Assembly (NCBI GenBank): GCA_046348585.1
Contig: JAXMDZ010000011.1
Coordinates: forward strand, 1 to 64,000
From: JADZAI01 sp046348585
GTDB taxonomy: Bacteria > Pseudomonadota > Alphaproteobacteria > Micropepsales > Micropepsaceae
Length of the DNA: 64,000 nucleotides
Direction of reading: 5' to 3'
This document shows positions 1-8,736 of this stretch, one piece after another (positions within the stretch are counted from its first letter, which is position 1; every line of letters starts with the position of its first letter). The notes beneath the pieces were generated by a model, which was not told the DNA's origin, did not search any database, and saw only the letters and a list, made by a program, of their open reading frames with translations. The position numbers and the translations under genes were made by a program.

Positions 1-57
1 CTGAATGGAGAAGCGAGCTTCGGCGGGATCGCCGCCCGGCTCAAGTGCTGCGCGCGC

Positions 58-759
58 TCAGCCGGGGCCGGAGGTGACGGGGCCGGGGCCGGACGTGCCG
101 AGCGCGAGGTCGCAGACGTAAGGGTTCATCTGGCGCTCGCGGCCGAAGGTGGACATGTTGCCGTGGCCGGGGACGAAGGCGGTTTCGCCGCCCAGCGGCC
201 AGAGCCGCTCGACGATCGAGCGCACGAGCTGGTCGTGATTGCCGCCGGGAAAATCGGTGCGGCCGATCGAGCCCTGAAAGAGCACGTCGCCGACCAGCGC
301 CAGATGCACGTCCGGGCTGTGGAAGACGACATGGCCGGGCGTGTGGCCGGGGCAGTGGACGACGTTCAGCGTCAGCTCGCCGACGCTGACGGTGTCGCCG
401 TGCTCCAGCCAGCGGTCGGGGGTAAAGGGCCGCGCCTCGGGCAGGCCCATGCGGGGGCCGGCGTCCTTCAGGCCCTCGATCCAGAAGGCGTCGCCCTTGT
501 GCGGGCCTTCGATGGGCACGCCCAGCCGTTCGGCGAGCACGCCCGCCATGCCGCAATGATCGCCGTGGCCGTGGGTGATGAGGATCTTCTCGACCGTCAC
601 GCCCCTGGAGGCGGCGGCCTCGATCAGGCGGTCGATGTCGCCGCCCGGATCGACGAAGGCCCCGCGCATGGTCTTCGTGCACCACAGGAGCGTGCAGTTC
701 TGCTGATAGGCGGTCACCGGGACGATGATCGCGTTCAGGGGGGTGGTGGCGGCGGTCAT
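58..759 (-). CDS. MBL-fold metallo-hydrolase, glyoxalase II-like
   Basis: A 233-aa single-domain metallo-beta-lactamase-fold hydrolase. The metal-binding motif HGHGDH is followed by the downstream histidines in HCPGHTPGHV, an aspartate in LVGDVLF, and a final histidine in FVPGHGN, so a full binuclear metal site is present. Short proteins of this type act on small thioesters such as S-lactoylglutathione or are of unknown substrate; nothing here fixes the substrate. The ATG at 759 (MTAATTPL) is chosen over an upstream extension that reads as arginine-rich noise. The gene follows hisG on the same strand with a 31-bp gap, so it may be the last gene of the hisS-hisZ-hisG transcript. Confidence 0.85.
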   Translation of the reverse strand: MTAATTPLNAIIVPVTAYQQNCTLLWCTKTMRGAFVDPGGDIDRLIEAAASRGVTVEKILITHGHGDHCGMAGVLAERLGVPIEGPHKGDAFWIEGLKDAGPRMGLPEARPFTPDRWLEHGDTVSVGELTLNVVHCPGHTPGHVVFHSPDVHLALVGDVLFQGSIGRTDFPGGNHDQLVRSIVERLWPLGGETAFVPGHGNMSTFGRERQMNPYVCDLALGTSGPGPVTSGPG

Positions 760-790
760 GGGGATGAGGTGAGGCCTTGCGGCGCGGCTG

Positions 791-1585
791 TCAATCGGCG
801 GCGGCCGAAAGCCCGGCCGCGGCCAGCGCCGCATCGGCGTTGGCGGCGCGTCCGCAGGCGGCCGAGAGCGCCCGCGCCAGCCGGGCGATGCCGGGCGACG
901 GCGCGAGGCCGCTGTCGCGGGGGGCGAGGAAGAGGCAGGCTTCGGAGGCGAAGATCTCGCCGTCGGCGAGAATCCTCAGCCGGTTGTCGCGCAGCGTCGC
1001 GCCCGAAGTGGTGATGTCGACGATGAGATCGGCGAGGCCGCTGGCGGGGGCGGCCTCGGTCGCGCCGGTCGAAAGCTGGATGCGGTAATCGGCGACGAGA
1101 TGGCGGGCGAAGAAGCTGCGCGTCAGGCGGACATATTTGGTCGCCACCCGCATCGGGCGCTTCTGGCGCAGGCGGATTTCGCCCGCGATCTCGCGCACGT
1201 CCTCCATCGTCTCGCAGTCGAGCCAGGCCTCGGGCGCGGCGACAACGAGGCGGGCCGGGCCGAAGCCGAGGCGGCAGGCGCGCACCGGACCGTCCGTGCC
1301 GACGGTCTGCACGTCGTCGTGGCGTTCCGCGCCGCCGAGCGCCCCCAGCGCCTCGCGCAGCACGTCCTCGCCGGTGATGCCGGCATGGAACTCGCCGCGC
1401 CCCATGCGTTCGGCGATCTCGCCCGCCGAGACGAGCACGACCCGGACGCCGGGAAGGCCCTCGATGGCGGTCTCGTAGGCGCGCTCGGCGGGCGGCGTCA
1501 CCGCGAGGCCGGCGCGGGCGAGGAGCGCCAGGCACTCCTCCTTCAGCCGCCCCTTGCTGGGGATGGCGAACAGCGCCTCGCTCAT
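791..1585 (-). CDS. hisG: ATP phosphoribosyltransferase catalytic subunit (short form)
   Basis: First committed enzyme of histidine synthesis, joining ATP and PRPP. It opens with AIPSKGRL, the usual HisG start, and has the periplasmic-binding-protein-like two-lobe layout, with DLIVDITTSGATLRDN as the PRPP-binding region. At 264 aa it is longer than the usual 210-230 aa short form, with an alanine-rich tail, but lacks the C-terminal ACT-like regulatory domain of long HisG. Short HisG needs HisZ, which is encoded directly upstream. The start ATG overlaps the hisZ stop in an ATGA, indicating translational coupling. Feedback control by histidine would act through HisZ (known for the family). Confidence 0.93.
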   Translation of the reverse strand: MSEALFAIPSKGRLKEECLALLARAGLAVTPPAERAYETAIEGLPGVRVVLVSAGEIAERMGRGEFHAGITGEDVLREALGALGGAERHDDVQTVGTDGPVRACRLGFGPARLVVAAPEAWLDCETMEDVREIAGEIRLRQKRPMRVATKYVRLTRSFFARHLVADYRIQLSTGATEAAPASGLADLIVDITTSGATLRDNRLRILADGEIFASEACLFLAPRDSGLAPSPGIARLARALSAACGRAANADAALAAAGLSAAAD

Positions 1586-2691
1586 CGCCGCGCCTCCGCG
1601 ACCGCATCGAGGAAGACGGCGCAGCCGACCGCCGGAATGTGAAGGCCGGGCCGTCCGGCGAGTTCGCCGAGCAGCGCGTCGTAACGGCCGCCGCCGGCCA
1701 GCGTCACGCCGCCCGCTTCGATGCGGAATTCGAGGCCGGTATAGTAGTCGAGCGGGGCGTGGATGCCGGTGTCGAAGGCGATGGCGGCAAGCGGCACGCC
1801 GCGCGCTTCAAGCTCCAGCGTCAGCGCCGCGAAGCGCGCCGGGGTGGTGGAGGCGATGGCGTGGCGCGCGAAGAAGGCGTCGAGGGTCGCGGCGGCTTCT
1901 TCCATCGGCGCCTGGAGCGCGAAGAACTCAGCGAGCGCCTGACGCGCTTCGGCCGGAATGCTGCGCGCCTGGGCGCGCGCGGCGCGGTCGGCGAGGCGGC
2001 GGGCGATGTCGTCGACCGTGCGTCCGCCGGTGAGGGTGAGGCCCGCCGCGTCCAGATCGGCGGCGACTTCGACCCGCGCCAGATCGAGATCGAGGGCGCG
2101 CACGGTTTCACCGTCCGCTTCCGGCGGCAGGTGATCGGCAAGGGCCGAGCCGTGAATGTCGAACAGCGACTTGAGGCGCGCCCGCTGGCGGTCGGTGAGA
2201 TCGAGCCCGGCGATCAGATCGAGGAAGGCCGCCGCGTCGCCGAGCGCGACGCTCGCCCCCGCGATGCCGCAGGCGGCGAGCGCCCGCCAAGCGAGATGGA
2301 TCGCCTCGGCGTCGGCGACCGGGCGTTCGGGCGCGCCCAGAAGCTCGGCCCCTGCCTGTGCGCTCTGGATCAGCGCGCCGAGGCCTTCGTCGGCGAGACG
2401 GAAGACCGGGCCTTCATAGCGCAGGCGCAGCGGCGCGGCCCCGGCATAGCCGCCGTCGAGCGCCATGCGGCAGACCGGAATGGTGATTTCCGGCCTCAGG
2501 CAGAGCTCGTGGCCGGTGCCGTCCTCGAAGAAACAGGTCTGGCGGCGGAAGCGTTCGCCGAGGCGTTCCAGAAAGACCTCGGCGGCGGCGAAGATCGGCG
2601 GTTCGACCGGCGCATAGCCCGCGGACGCGAAGACGCCGGACGCGGCGGTGCGCGCCGCATCCAGCCGCGCCGCCGCGCCGGAGTCGATCAT
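1582..2691 (-). CDS. hisZ: ATP phosphoribosyltransferase regulatory subunit
   Basis: A 369-aa HisRS paralog that lacks the anticodon-binding domain and serves as the regulatory subunit of short HisG. Visible class II synthetase-core elements are LCLRPEITIPVCR, LRLRYEGPVFR (motif 2 region) and LDYYTGLEF with GGRYDALLG (HisRS-type histidine site). The ATG at 2691 (MIDSGAAARL) overlaps the hisS stop as ATGA; the longer open frame upstream is arginine-rich and belongs to hisS sequence. It sits between its relative hisS and its partner hisG, so one mRNA carries the synthetase, the paralog and the enzyme. Confidence 0.92.
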   Translation of the reverse strand: MIDSGAAARLDAARTAASGVFASAGYAPVEPPIFAAAEVFLERLGERFRRQTCFFEDGTGHELCLRPEITIPVCRMALDGGYAGAAPLRLRYEGPVFRLADEGLGALIQSAQAGAELLGAPERPVADAEAIHLAWRALAACGIAGASVALGDAAAFLDLIAGLDLTDRQRARLKSLFDIHGSALADHLPPEADGETVRALDLDLARVEVAADLDAAGLTLTGGRTVDDIARRLADRAARAQARSIPAEARQALAEFFALQAPMEEAAATLDAFFARHAIASTTPARFAALTLELEARGVPLAAIAFDTGIHAPLDYYTGLEFRIEAGGVTLAGGGRYDALLGELAGRPGLHIPAVGCAVFLDAVAEARR

Positions 2692-4169
2692 TGCGCGTTC
2701 TCGGCCAGCATCGCCCGCACCGTGGCGGCGAGATCGGCGCGCGGCACCGTCACCTGGGCGCGCGCCTTGGCGGCGGCGCGCCATTCCTCGTGGCTGCCCG
2801 AGGCGGTCGCGGCGGCGATTTCGGCCCCCAGAACGAGGTTCTTCACCGAGACCGTGCCGGCGGCGAATTCGTCGCCGCCCGCGATCACCGCGACCGGCGC
2901 GCCCTTGCGATCGGCATAGCGCAATTGCGGCTTCATGCCGCCTTCGCCGAGGAAGATTTCGGCGGGGATGGCGGCGGCCCGCAATTCCTCGGCGATGCGC
3001 ACATAGTCGGCCATGCGGGTGCGGTCGAAGGCGACGATGAGGACCGGGCCGGTCGCGCCGCCATTGCCGATGCGGCCCGCCGCGTCGAGCGCGGCGATCA
3101 GCCGGTCGACGCCGATGGAGACGCCGGTGGCGGGCAGTTCCTTGTCGAGGAAGCGCCCGACGAGGCCGTCATAGCGGCCGCCGCCGGCGACCGAACCGAA
3201 CTGGCGCGGACGGCCGTCCTCGTCGGCGATCTCGAAGGTGACCTGCGCCTCCAGCACCGGGCCGGTGTAATAGGCGAGGCCGCGCACGATGCCGGGATCG
3301 AAGGCGACGGCGGCGTCGTCGAGATTCATCGCGTCGAGCAGGGCGGCGATTTCCTCCAGCTCGCGCACCCCTTCCTCGCCGCGCGCCGAGCCCTTCACCG
3401 CGTCGGCGAGGGCCGCGCAGGTGGCGCGGCGGCCCGGCTGGCCCGAGGCCATGAAGGCGAGGATCGTATCGGCCTGCGCGTCCGAAAGCCCCGCGCCCTT
3501 GGTGAAGTCGCCGCTTTCGTCCTTGCGGCCACGGGTCAGCAGCAGGCGGACGCCTTCGGCCCCGAACTTGTCGAACTTGTCGATGGCCCGCAGCGCGGTC
3601 ATCGCCTGCGGGTCGGCCGAGGGCTGGCCGAGGCCGGCGCGTTCCAGCACGCCGTCGAGAATCTTGCGGTTGTTGACCGCGATGCGGACCTGGCCTTCCA
3701 GCCCGAGCGCGCTCAAGGCCCGCGCCAGCACCGCGCAGTTTTCGGCGTCCGCCACCATCGAGGACGAGCCGACCGTATCGACGTCGAACTGGGTGAACTC
3801 GCGGAAGCGCCCCGGACCCGGCTTCTCGTTCCGGAAGACCGAGCCGATCTGGTAGCGGCGGAAGGGCAGCGGCAGGGTCTGGATGTTCTGCGCGACATAG
3901 CGCGAGAGCGGCGCGGTCAGATCGTAGCGCAGCGCGATCCACTGCTCGTCGGCGTCCTTGAAGGCGAAGATGCCGGCGTCGGGCTGGTCGCTTTCGGGCA
4001 GGAACTTGCCCAGCGTCTCGACATATTCGACCGCCGGGGTCTCCAGCGCCTCGAAGCCGAAGCTCTCGTAAACCTGGCGCACCGTTTCCACCATGCGCCG
4101 GCGGGCATGCAGGGACGCGGCCGGCGCATCCTTGAAGCCTTTGACGAGACGGGGAACGAGGCGGGACAT
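2688..4169 (-). CDS. hisS: Histidyl-tRNA synthetase
   Basis: A 493-aa class II aminoacyl-tRNA synthetase charging tRNA-His. It begins MSRLVPRLVKGFKD and shows motif 2 (GSVFRNEKPGPGRFREFTQ), the HisA-type site LAYYTGPVLEA, GGGRYDGLVG, motif 3 (GVSIGVDRL), and a C-terminal anticodon-binding domain from about residue 400. The start at 4169 was chosen because homologs begin here; the 90 codons upstream are low-complexity arginine/proline. It is the first gene of a coupled hisS-hisZ-hisG block. A GC-rich hairpin (arms GCGCGGG and CCCGCGC, around 4208-4229) lies just upstream, with no obvious T-box or leader peptide. Confidence 0.95.
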   Translation of the reverse strand: MSRLVPRLVKGFKDAPAASLHARRRMVETVRQVYESFGFEALETPAVEYVETLGKFLPESDQPDAGIFAFKDADEQWIALRYDLTAPLSRYVAQNIQTLPLPFRRYQIGSVFRNEKPGPGRFREFTQFDVDTVGSSSMVADAENCAVLARALSALGLEGQVRIAVNNRKILDGVLERAGLGQPSADPQAMTALRAIDKFDKFGAEGVRLLLTRGRKDESGDFTKGAGLSDAQADTILAFMASGQPGRRATCAALADAVKGSARGEEGVRELEEIAALLDAMNLDDAAVAFDPGIVRGLAYYTGPVLEAQVTFEIADEDGRPRQFGSVAGGGRYDGLVGRFLDKELPATGVSIGVDRLIAALDAAGRIGNGGATGPVLIVAFDRTRMADYVRIAEELRAAAIPAEIFLGEGGMKPQLRYADRKGAPVAVIAGGDEFAAGTVSVKNLVLGAEIAAATASGSHEEWRAAAKARAQVTVPRADLAATVRAMLAENAQ

Positions 4170-4260
4170 GATCTTCGGGCCTTTCGGCCGCGCGAGGCGC
4201 GCGGCGAGCGCGGGTTCTCTAGCCCGCGCCGCCGCAGGCCACAACCGGCGGCGGCGGCCG

Positions 4261-4743
4261 CTACGGCAGCTTCGGGCAGGCGGCGGCGCGCTTTTCGGCC
4301 GCCGCGTCGCTGACTCCGGCGGCGAGGCGGGCGATGTCGGCCTCGACCGTCGCGGCGCTGTGGCCGAGCCTTTCGGCGGTCGCCCGCCAGGCCAGTCTTT
4401 CGCGCTCCAGCCGCTCGGCCTCGCTCTGCGAGAGGGCATAGGTCGGCGAGTTCAGCAGCGCGGTGCGGGCGGCGGCGCAGGCGATCGCCTCGTCATAGGC
4501 GATGGCGGCGGGCGGCGGCGGCGCGGCGGCCGGCGTTTCCTCCGCGGCGGGCGGGTCGATGAGGACCGGGCCGCCGGACGCCGCGGCCGGCACCTCGCGC
4601 GCCCCCGGCGGGGCCTCGCCCGGCGGATAGACCCGCGTGCCGCGCACGGTTTCGACCGGCCCGGAGCGGATCACCACGCAGCCCGAGAGAAACCCGGCCA
4701 GCGCCAGGGCGGCGAGCGCGGCGGCGATCTGTCGTGAAGCCAT
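4261..4743 (-). CDS. Small lipoprotein of unknown function
   Basis: A 160-aa predicted lipoprotein. It has a basic N-terminus, a hydrophobic stretch and the lipobox LSGC with the acylated Cys at position 22. A proline/alanine-rich linker follows (about residues 40-80), then a predicted helical C-terminal region with two cysteines, one near residue 89 and one close to the C-terminus (AACPKLP). No family was recognised. It sits upstream of hisS on the same strand and downstream of the divergent bfd promoter region. Confidence 0.75.
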   Translation of the reverse strand: MASRQIAAALAALALAGFLSGCVVIRSGPVETVRGTRVYPPGEAPPGAREVPAAASGGPVLIDPPAAEETPAAAPPPPAAIAYDEAIACAAARTALLNSPTYALSQSEAERLERERLAWRATAERLGHSAATVEADIARLAAGVSDAAAEKRAAACPKLP

Positions 4744-4835
4744 GGCGGTCGCCCCCTTCGGTCAGGCCTCAGAGTGGGCCGGGGCTGGGTCGGGATCAAT
4801 ACGGGTGGCATAGGCCAAGGGTTTGCGCCAATGGG

Positions 4836-4858
4836 TTGCGGGTGAGATTGACTCGCAA
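4836..4858 (+). promoter_or_regulatory. Putative Fur box upstream of bfd
   Basis: A 23-bp near-palindrome beginning TTGCG and ending CGCAA, with the core GGTGAGATTGACT between. It resembles the alphaproteobacterial Fur operator (TTGCGAATGAGA-type), matching my recalled consensus at about 18 of 23 positions. It overlaps the -35 element of the bfd promoter, the usual position for repression. Binding is inferred. Confidence 0.65.
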
Positions 4859-4876
4859 ATCTGGCTGGATTATCAG
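4848..4876 (+). promoter_or_regulatory. Putative sigma-70-type promoter for bfd
   Basis: The -35 is TTGACT at 4848-4853. After a 17-bp spacer the -10 is TATCAG at 4871-4876, which predicts a start near 4883 and a leader of about 43 nt. The -35 lies inside the Fur box. Confidence 0.6.
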
Positions 4877-4925
4877 ATTGCGACGCGGTCGCATGACCGT
4901 CCGGACGAGGATCGGGGTTCCCGGC

Positions 4926-5126
4926 ATGTATGTCTGCAACTGCAACGGCGTCCGGTTCCGCGACATGCAAGCCGCAATCGGCACGGTCGCGGCGAGCGGC
5001 GCGCCCGGCGTGGACGCGGTCTATGCGGCCTGCGGCGTCACCCCCAAATGCGGCCGCTGCAAGGTCGATATCGCCCGGATGCTGGACGAGGCGCTCCCCT
5101 CCCCCTGCGCCCTCGCCGCCGAGTGA
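4926..5126 (+). CDS. bfd: Bacterioferritin-associated ferredoxin
   Basis: A 66-aa [2Fe-2S] ferredoxin of the BFD type that reduces the bacterioferritin core and releases stored iron. Cluster cysteines C4 and C6 (MYVCNCNG) and C42 and C45 (CGRC) are present, with an extra C36. In E. coli Bfd the ligands are C4, C6, C38 and C41, so the intervening segment is a few residues longer here. ATG 4926 is chosen because the family starts MYVCxC; an in-frame ATG at 4893 is possible. The partner bfr lies 120 bp downstream, and the promoter carries a Fur box, so expression under iron limitation is expected. Confidence 0.92.
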   Translation: MYVCNCNGVRFRDMQAAIGTVAASGAPGVDAVYAACGVTPKCGRCKVDIARMLDEALPSPCALAAE

Positions 5127-5246
5127 GGGGGCGGGCCGCAGGCGGCGACGAATTATCGCCCGCGCCCCTTTCGCCCCGCCGCCGCTCTGGCGCACAATGA
5201 CACCAGCGAATCCCGCCAGCCCACGCCGTCCGGAAGGCTTCCCGTC

Positions 5247-5729
5247 ATGAGGGGCGAACCCGCCATCATCGCCAAGCTGAACGCCATCCTCACCGTCGAG
5301 CTGACGGCGGTGAACCAGTATTTCCTGCACGCGCGGATGTACGAGAACTGGGGCTTCGCCAAGCTGGGCAGGAAGATCTACGAGGAATCGATCGGCGAGA
5401 TGAAGCACGCCGACAAGCTGATCAAGCGCGTGCTGTTCCTGGAGGGCCTGCCCAATCTGCAGGATCTGGGCAAGCTGGCGATCGCCGAGAGCGTGCCCGA
5501 GGGGCTGTCGGCCGACCTGAACCTCGAGCTGCGCGGGCGCGCGACGCTGATCGAGGCGATCCAGATGTGCGAGCACGCCCGCGACTTCATCAGCCGCGAG
5601 ATCGTCAAGGAGATCCTCGACGACACCGAGGAGCATATCGACTTCCTGGAGACCCAGCTCTCCATCCTCGCCTCGATCGGCCTCGACAACTACCTCCAGC
5701 TCCAGGCCCATCCGGCGAACGGCGGATAG
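5247..5729 (+). CDS. bfr: Bacterioferritin
   Basis: A 160-aa ferritin-like heme protein forming the 24-mer iron store. An ungapped comparison with the E. coli protein gives the heme ligand M52 and ferroxidase ligands E18, E51, H54, E94 and H130. The remaining ligand position 127 is threonine (DTEEH) instead of glutamate. The C-terminus (LETQLSILASIGLDNYLQLQ) is typical. A good ribosome binding site (GGAAGG, 5232-5237) precedes the ATG. It follows bfd, its reductant. Either the diiron site is altered or neighbouring E128 compensates. Confidence 0.95.
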   Translation: MRGEPAIIAKLNAILTVELTAVNQYFLHARMYENWGFAKLGRKIYEESIGEMKHADKLIKRVLFLEGLPNLQDLGKLAIAESVPEGLSADLNLELRGRATLIEAIQMCEHARDFISREIVKEILDDTEEHIDFLETQLSILASIGLDNYLQLQAHPANGG

Positions 5730-5776
5730 GCGCTTTCCGCCTTCATTCCGCCATCGCCGCGCTGTTAGAAGGCGTC

Positions 5777-6364
5777 ATGCGGACCGTCATCGCCCTCGCC
5801 TTCGCCACGACCCTGCTCGCCGGTTGCGCCAGCGACGTGCTGCCCAGCACCTCGCGCGAGACGGCCGGGCCGTTCGAGAGCTACGAGATCGCCGAGATCG
5901 CCTATCGGGTGATCGAGCCGGGGGTCACCGATTCGCGCAAGCTGCGCGAACTGGGCATCGATCCGCGCACCACGCCCAATCTGCGCGTCATCAACTATGT
6001 CGAGGTGATGCGCGTCTTCATGCCGACCGACACGGTGACGCTGAAAGACCTCGATCCGGCGGTGCAGGGCTGCATCGGCGCGAAGACCGCCTGCGTCGGC
6101 TATGTCCTCGCGCCCGAGGCGAGCGCGACGCAGCGCACCGGCCATATCTCGCTCGACGTGCTCGGCTTCCAGCGCGAGACCGAGGAGACCGGCTGGGCGG
6201 CCTCGATGCTGCTGCTGCTGGTCGACGACCTGGTGGTCTATAAGCTGTGGTCGGGGACGCAGCGGGTCGAGGAACGCTCCAAGGAGACCAATCCGCTCGG
6301 CCCCGCGCAGGACCTTTCGGGCACAGCGAAGGACGCCATCGACGGCGCGATTCCCAAGCCCTGA
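5777..6364 (+). CDS. Lipoprotein of unknown function
   Basis: A 195-aa predicted lipoprotein with lipobox LLAGC after a short hydrophobic signal. The mature part is mixed alpha/beta; two cysteines (GCIGAKTACVG) may form a small disulfide loop, and a hydrophobic stretch (ASMLLLLVDDLVVYKLW) is near the C-terminus, more likely a buried strand than a membrane segment. No family recognised. It lies 47 bp after bfr and 48 bp before the S41-like gene, so these may share a transcript. Confidence 0.75.
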   Translation: MRTVIALAFATTLLAGCASDVLPSTSRETAGPFESYEIAEIAYRVIEPGVTDSRKLRELGIDPRTTPNLRVINYVEVMRVFMPTDTVTLKDLDPAVQGCIGAKTACVGYVLAPEASATQRTGHISLDVLGFQRETEETGWAASMLLLLVDDLVVYKLWSGTQRVEERSKETNPLGPAQDLSGTAKDAIDGAIPKP

Positions 6365-6412
6365 GCGCGATTTGAAGTGCCGCGGCGGCCGCCGGACGCT
6401 AAAACCGCCTCC

Positions 6413-7888
6413 ATGACCCGTCGCGCCGCCCTCTTCGCCCTCGTCCTCGCCGCCGCCGCGCCGGCCGCCGCCGCGACCTACGAGTCGGGGCGCTGGCTCG
6501 CCGATCTGGAGGAGATCAAGACGGTCATCGCCGAGCGCGCGCCCAATCTCGACTGGAGCATCGCCGAGCGCGGGCTCGACCTGCCGGCGCTGGCGCACGA
6601 GACCGCAGAGGCGCTACGCGAGGCGGGCAGCGAGGCGATCGCCCGTCAGGTGCTGCGCGACTTCGTCGGCCGCTTCGGCGACGGCCATATGTCGCTGGTT
6701 TTCCCCGACGAGGTCAGCGAGGAGACGCTGCCCTGGGGCACGGCCTCGATCTGCCGGGGGCTCGGCTACGAGGAGGAGACGCGGCCCGCGGGCCTTCCGT
6801 TCGAGCGCATCGGCGGGCGGGCGATCGAGACGCCGGACAGCGCCGTCTTTCCGATCCATGTGCTCGACCTGCCGGCCGGCAAGCTGGGCGTGCTGCGCAT
6901 CCCCAGCTTCTACGAGTGGGGCTATTATCAGTTCTGTCCGCAGGCAGTCGCCGAAGTCGGCCTGCCCGAGGACGGCGAGTGCAACGAGGAATGCGGCGCG
7001 GCGATCGGCCAGAAGGCGGCCGAATTGCTGACCATGGCGGTCGCCCGCCAGATCGAGCGGCTGAAGGCCGAAGGGGTCGCGGCGCTCGCCGTCGACATCA
7101 CCCAGAACGGCGGCGGCTCGTTGTGGCTCGATCCGGTGGCGCGGATGCTGACGCCGGTGAAGCTGAAAGCCCCGCGCCTCGCCTTCACCCGCACCGAAGG
7201 CTGGCGGCAAACCTTCGCCGACAATCTCGGCCTCATCGACGGCGATCTCGCCAACCCGTCGCTGAGCACGGAAGACCGCGCGACGCTGGAGGCGGCGCGC
7301 GCCGCGACGCAGACCGCGATGGACGAGGCGGCGAAAGGCTGCGACCGCTCGGGCCTGTGGGTCGGGCAGGCGACGCATTGTTCGCTGCTGGGGCCGGCGA
7401 TGTTCTATGCGACCGGCACGCTCGACTACGCGCCGCCCGGCGCCTTCGCCAGCCTGGCGGCGGCCCCGGCGCTCTTCTTCTCGGCGCTCTATCTCTATCA
7501 GGAGGGGCTGTGGCAGGGGCCGCTCTATGTCCTGATGGACGAGGGCTCGGCGAGCGCGGCCGAACATTTCGCCAGCATCCTGAAAGACAACGGCGCGGCG
7601 ACGCTGATCGGCGAGCCGACCTTCGGCGCGGGCTGCGGCTGGATGTCGTCGGGCGAGCAGACCGTGACGCTGAGCGGCACCGGGGCCGAACTCTATATGC
7701 CCGACTGCGTGTGGGTCCGCGCCGACGGCGAGAACGAAGTGGCGGGCGTCGAGCCGGACATCCTGGTGCCGTGGCGCTTCTACGACGCGCCGCTGCAGAA
7801 GGTGCGCCGCCTGGAAGGCGTGCTGAAGGCGCTGGATTTCGCCGCGCCGCCGCCGGGCGCGCGGCCCGCCGCCCGCAGCGGACCCTGA
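6413..7888 (+). CDS. Secreted S41-family (C-terminal-processing-type) peptidase-like protein
   Basis: A 491-aa exported protein. A signal peptide (residues 1-20, ending AAAAPAAAA) is followed by a helical region and then an S41/crotonase-like peptidase core. The stretch EGSASAAEHFASILKDNG places the candidate nucleophile serine at about 379 or 381, and VDITQNGGGSLW is the upstream oxyanion-type loop. Many cysteines (CRGLGY, GECNEECG, KGCDRSG, GAGCGW, PDCVW) suggest disulfides in the periplasm. I see no clear PDZ domain, unlike CtpA. Substrate unknown. Start ATG 6413 gives a clean signal peptide. Confidence 0.78.
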   Translation: MTRRAALFALVLAAAAPAAAATYESGRWLADLEEIKTVIAERAPNLDWSIAERGLDLPALAHETAEALREAGSEAIARQVLRDFVGRFGDGHMSLVFPDEVSEETLPWGTASICRGLGYEEETRPAGLPFERIGGRAIETPDSAVFPIHVLDLPAGKLGVLRIPSFYEWGYYQFCPQAVAEVGLPEDGECNEECGAAIGQKAAELLTMAVARQIERLKAEGVAALAVDITQNGGGSLWLDPVARMLTPVKLKAPRLAFTRTEGWRQTFADNLGLIDGDLANPSLSTEDRATLEAARAATQTAMDEAAKGCDRSGLWVGQATHCSLLGPAMFYATGTLDYAPPGAFASLAAAPALFFSALYLYQEGLWQGPLYVLMDEGSASAAEHFASILKDNGAATLIGEPTFGAGCGWMSSGEQTVTLSGTGAELYMPDCVWVRADGENEVAGVEPDILVPWRFYDAPLQKVRRLEGVLKALDFAAPPPGARPAARSGP

Positions 7889-7974
7889 CAATACCGGACG
7901 GCTTTGTGACCAGCGTTGCAGGCGCAGAGGCCGCGCCGTGGCCAGATGCGCGCCGCATCAGACCGGGGAGTGCC

Positions 7975-8628
7975 ATGTCCGCCATCAAGACGACGCTTCT
8001 TTGCGGCGCCGCTGCGTTCGCGCTGGCGGCCGGGATCGCCATCGCCGAAGAGGTGAAGGGGCCGGTGCACATCACCGCCTTCGGCGTCGAGTATCTGGGC
8101 GAGGACGACGCGGTGGTGAGCGGCGCGTCCTATCGCGTCAGCGCCGCCGACATGCACGAGATGGCGAGCGCGGCGCGCGAAGCCGCCCGCGCGGCGGCCG
8201 AGGAAGCCCGCGACGAGGCGAGGGACGCGGCGCGCGAAGCCCGCGAGATGGCGCGCGAAGCGGCGGCCGAGGCCCGCGAAGCGGTGCGCGAGGCGATGCT
8301 GCACGCGCGCGCCGTGACCGTGACGATCGACAGCGAAATCGAAGCCGCGCTGGACGAGATTTCCGGCGCGCGGCTGGACCTGGTGGCCGAGGCGGAGCGT
8401 CTGGCGGCGGTCGCCGACGGCGATTTCTCGGACGTGGTGATCGTGCGCGACGGCAAGATGTCGTGCGGCGACACCGCCAAGCACCCCGGCTGCGCTCCGC
8501 TGACCGAGGCCGACAAGGCGCGGCTGAAAGAGACGCTCGCCGCCTCGATGGCGGCGGCCGGCGAGGCGATGGAAGCCGCGCAGGCCGGGCTGGAAGCGGC
8601 GGCCGAGGCGATGAACGCGGCGCCCTGA
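7975..8628 (+). CDS. Secreted Ala/Glu-rich coiled-coil protein with C-terminal C-x8-C motif
   Basis: 217 aa. A signal peptide spans residues 1-24. It is followed by a short beta-like region (PVHITAFGVEYLGEDDAVVSG) and a long charged alanine-rich helix (about 60-112) built of heptad-like AREAxxx units, probably a coiled coil. The C-terminal region (about 128-215) is clearly related to the next gene's product: ISGARLDL, then DG, CGD, GCAPLT and DKA, with cysteines C164 and C173. No known family recognised. Tandem arrangement with its paralog suggests a shared periplasmic role. Confidence 0.7.
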   Translation: MSAIKTTLLCGAAAFALAAGIAIAEEVKGPVHITAFGVEYLGEDDAVVSGASYRVSAADMHEMASAAREAARAAAEEARDEARDAAREAREMAREAAAEAREAVREAMLHARAVTVTIDSEIEAALDEISGARLDLVAEAERLAAVADGDFSDVVIVRDGKMSCGDTAKHPGCAPLTEADKARLKETLAASMAAAGEAMEAAQAGLEAAAEAMNAAP

Positions 8629-8736
8629 GCGCCGCGCTCACCCAAAATCTCGCGGCGGAGTGTGACGGTGGATGCATCCCGTTTGCCGGGAGAGGCGTTT
8701 ATCCGTCCGCACATTCTCGCAAACGGACCCCCCGCC

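Noticed and set aside
4208..4229. Hairpin upstream of hisS as a T-box or terminator
   Set aside because: No T-box core and no T-run; only a GC-rich stem between two same-strand genes.
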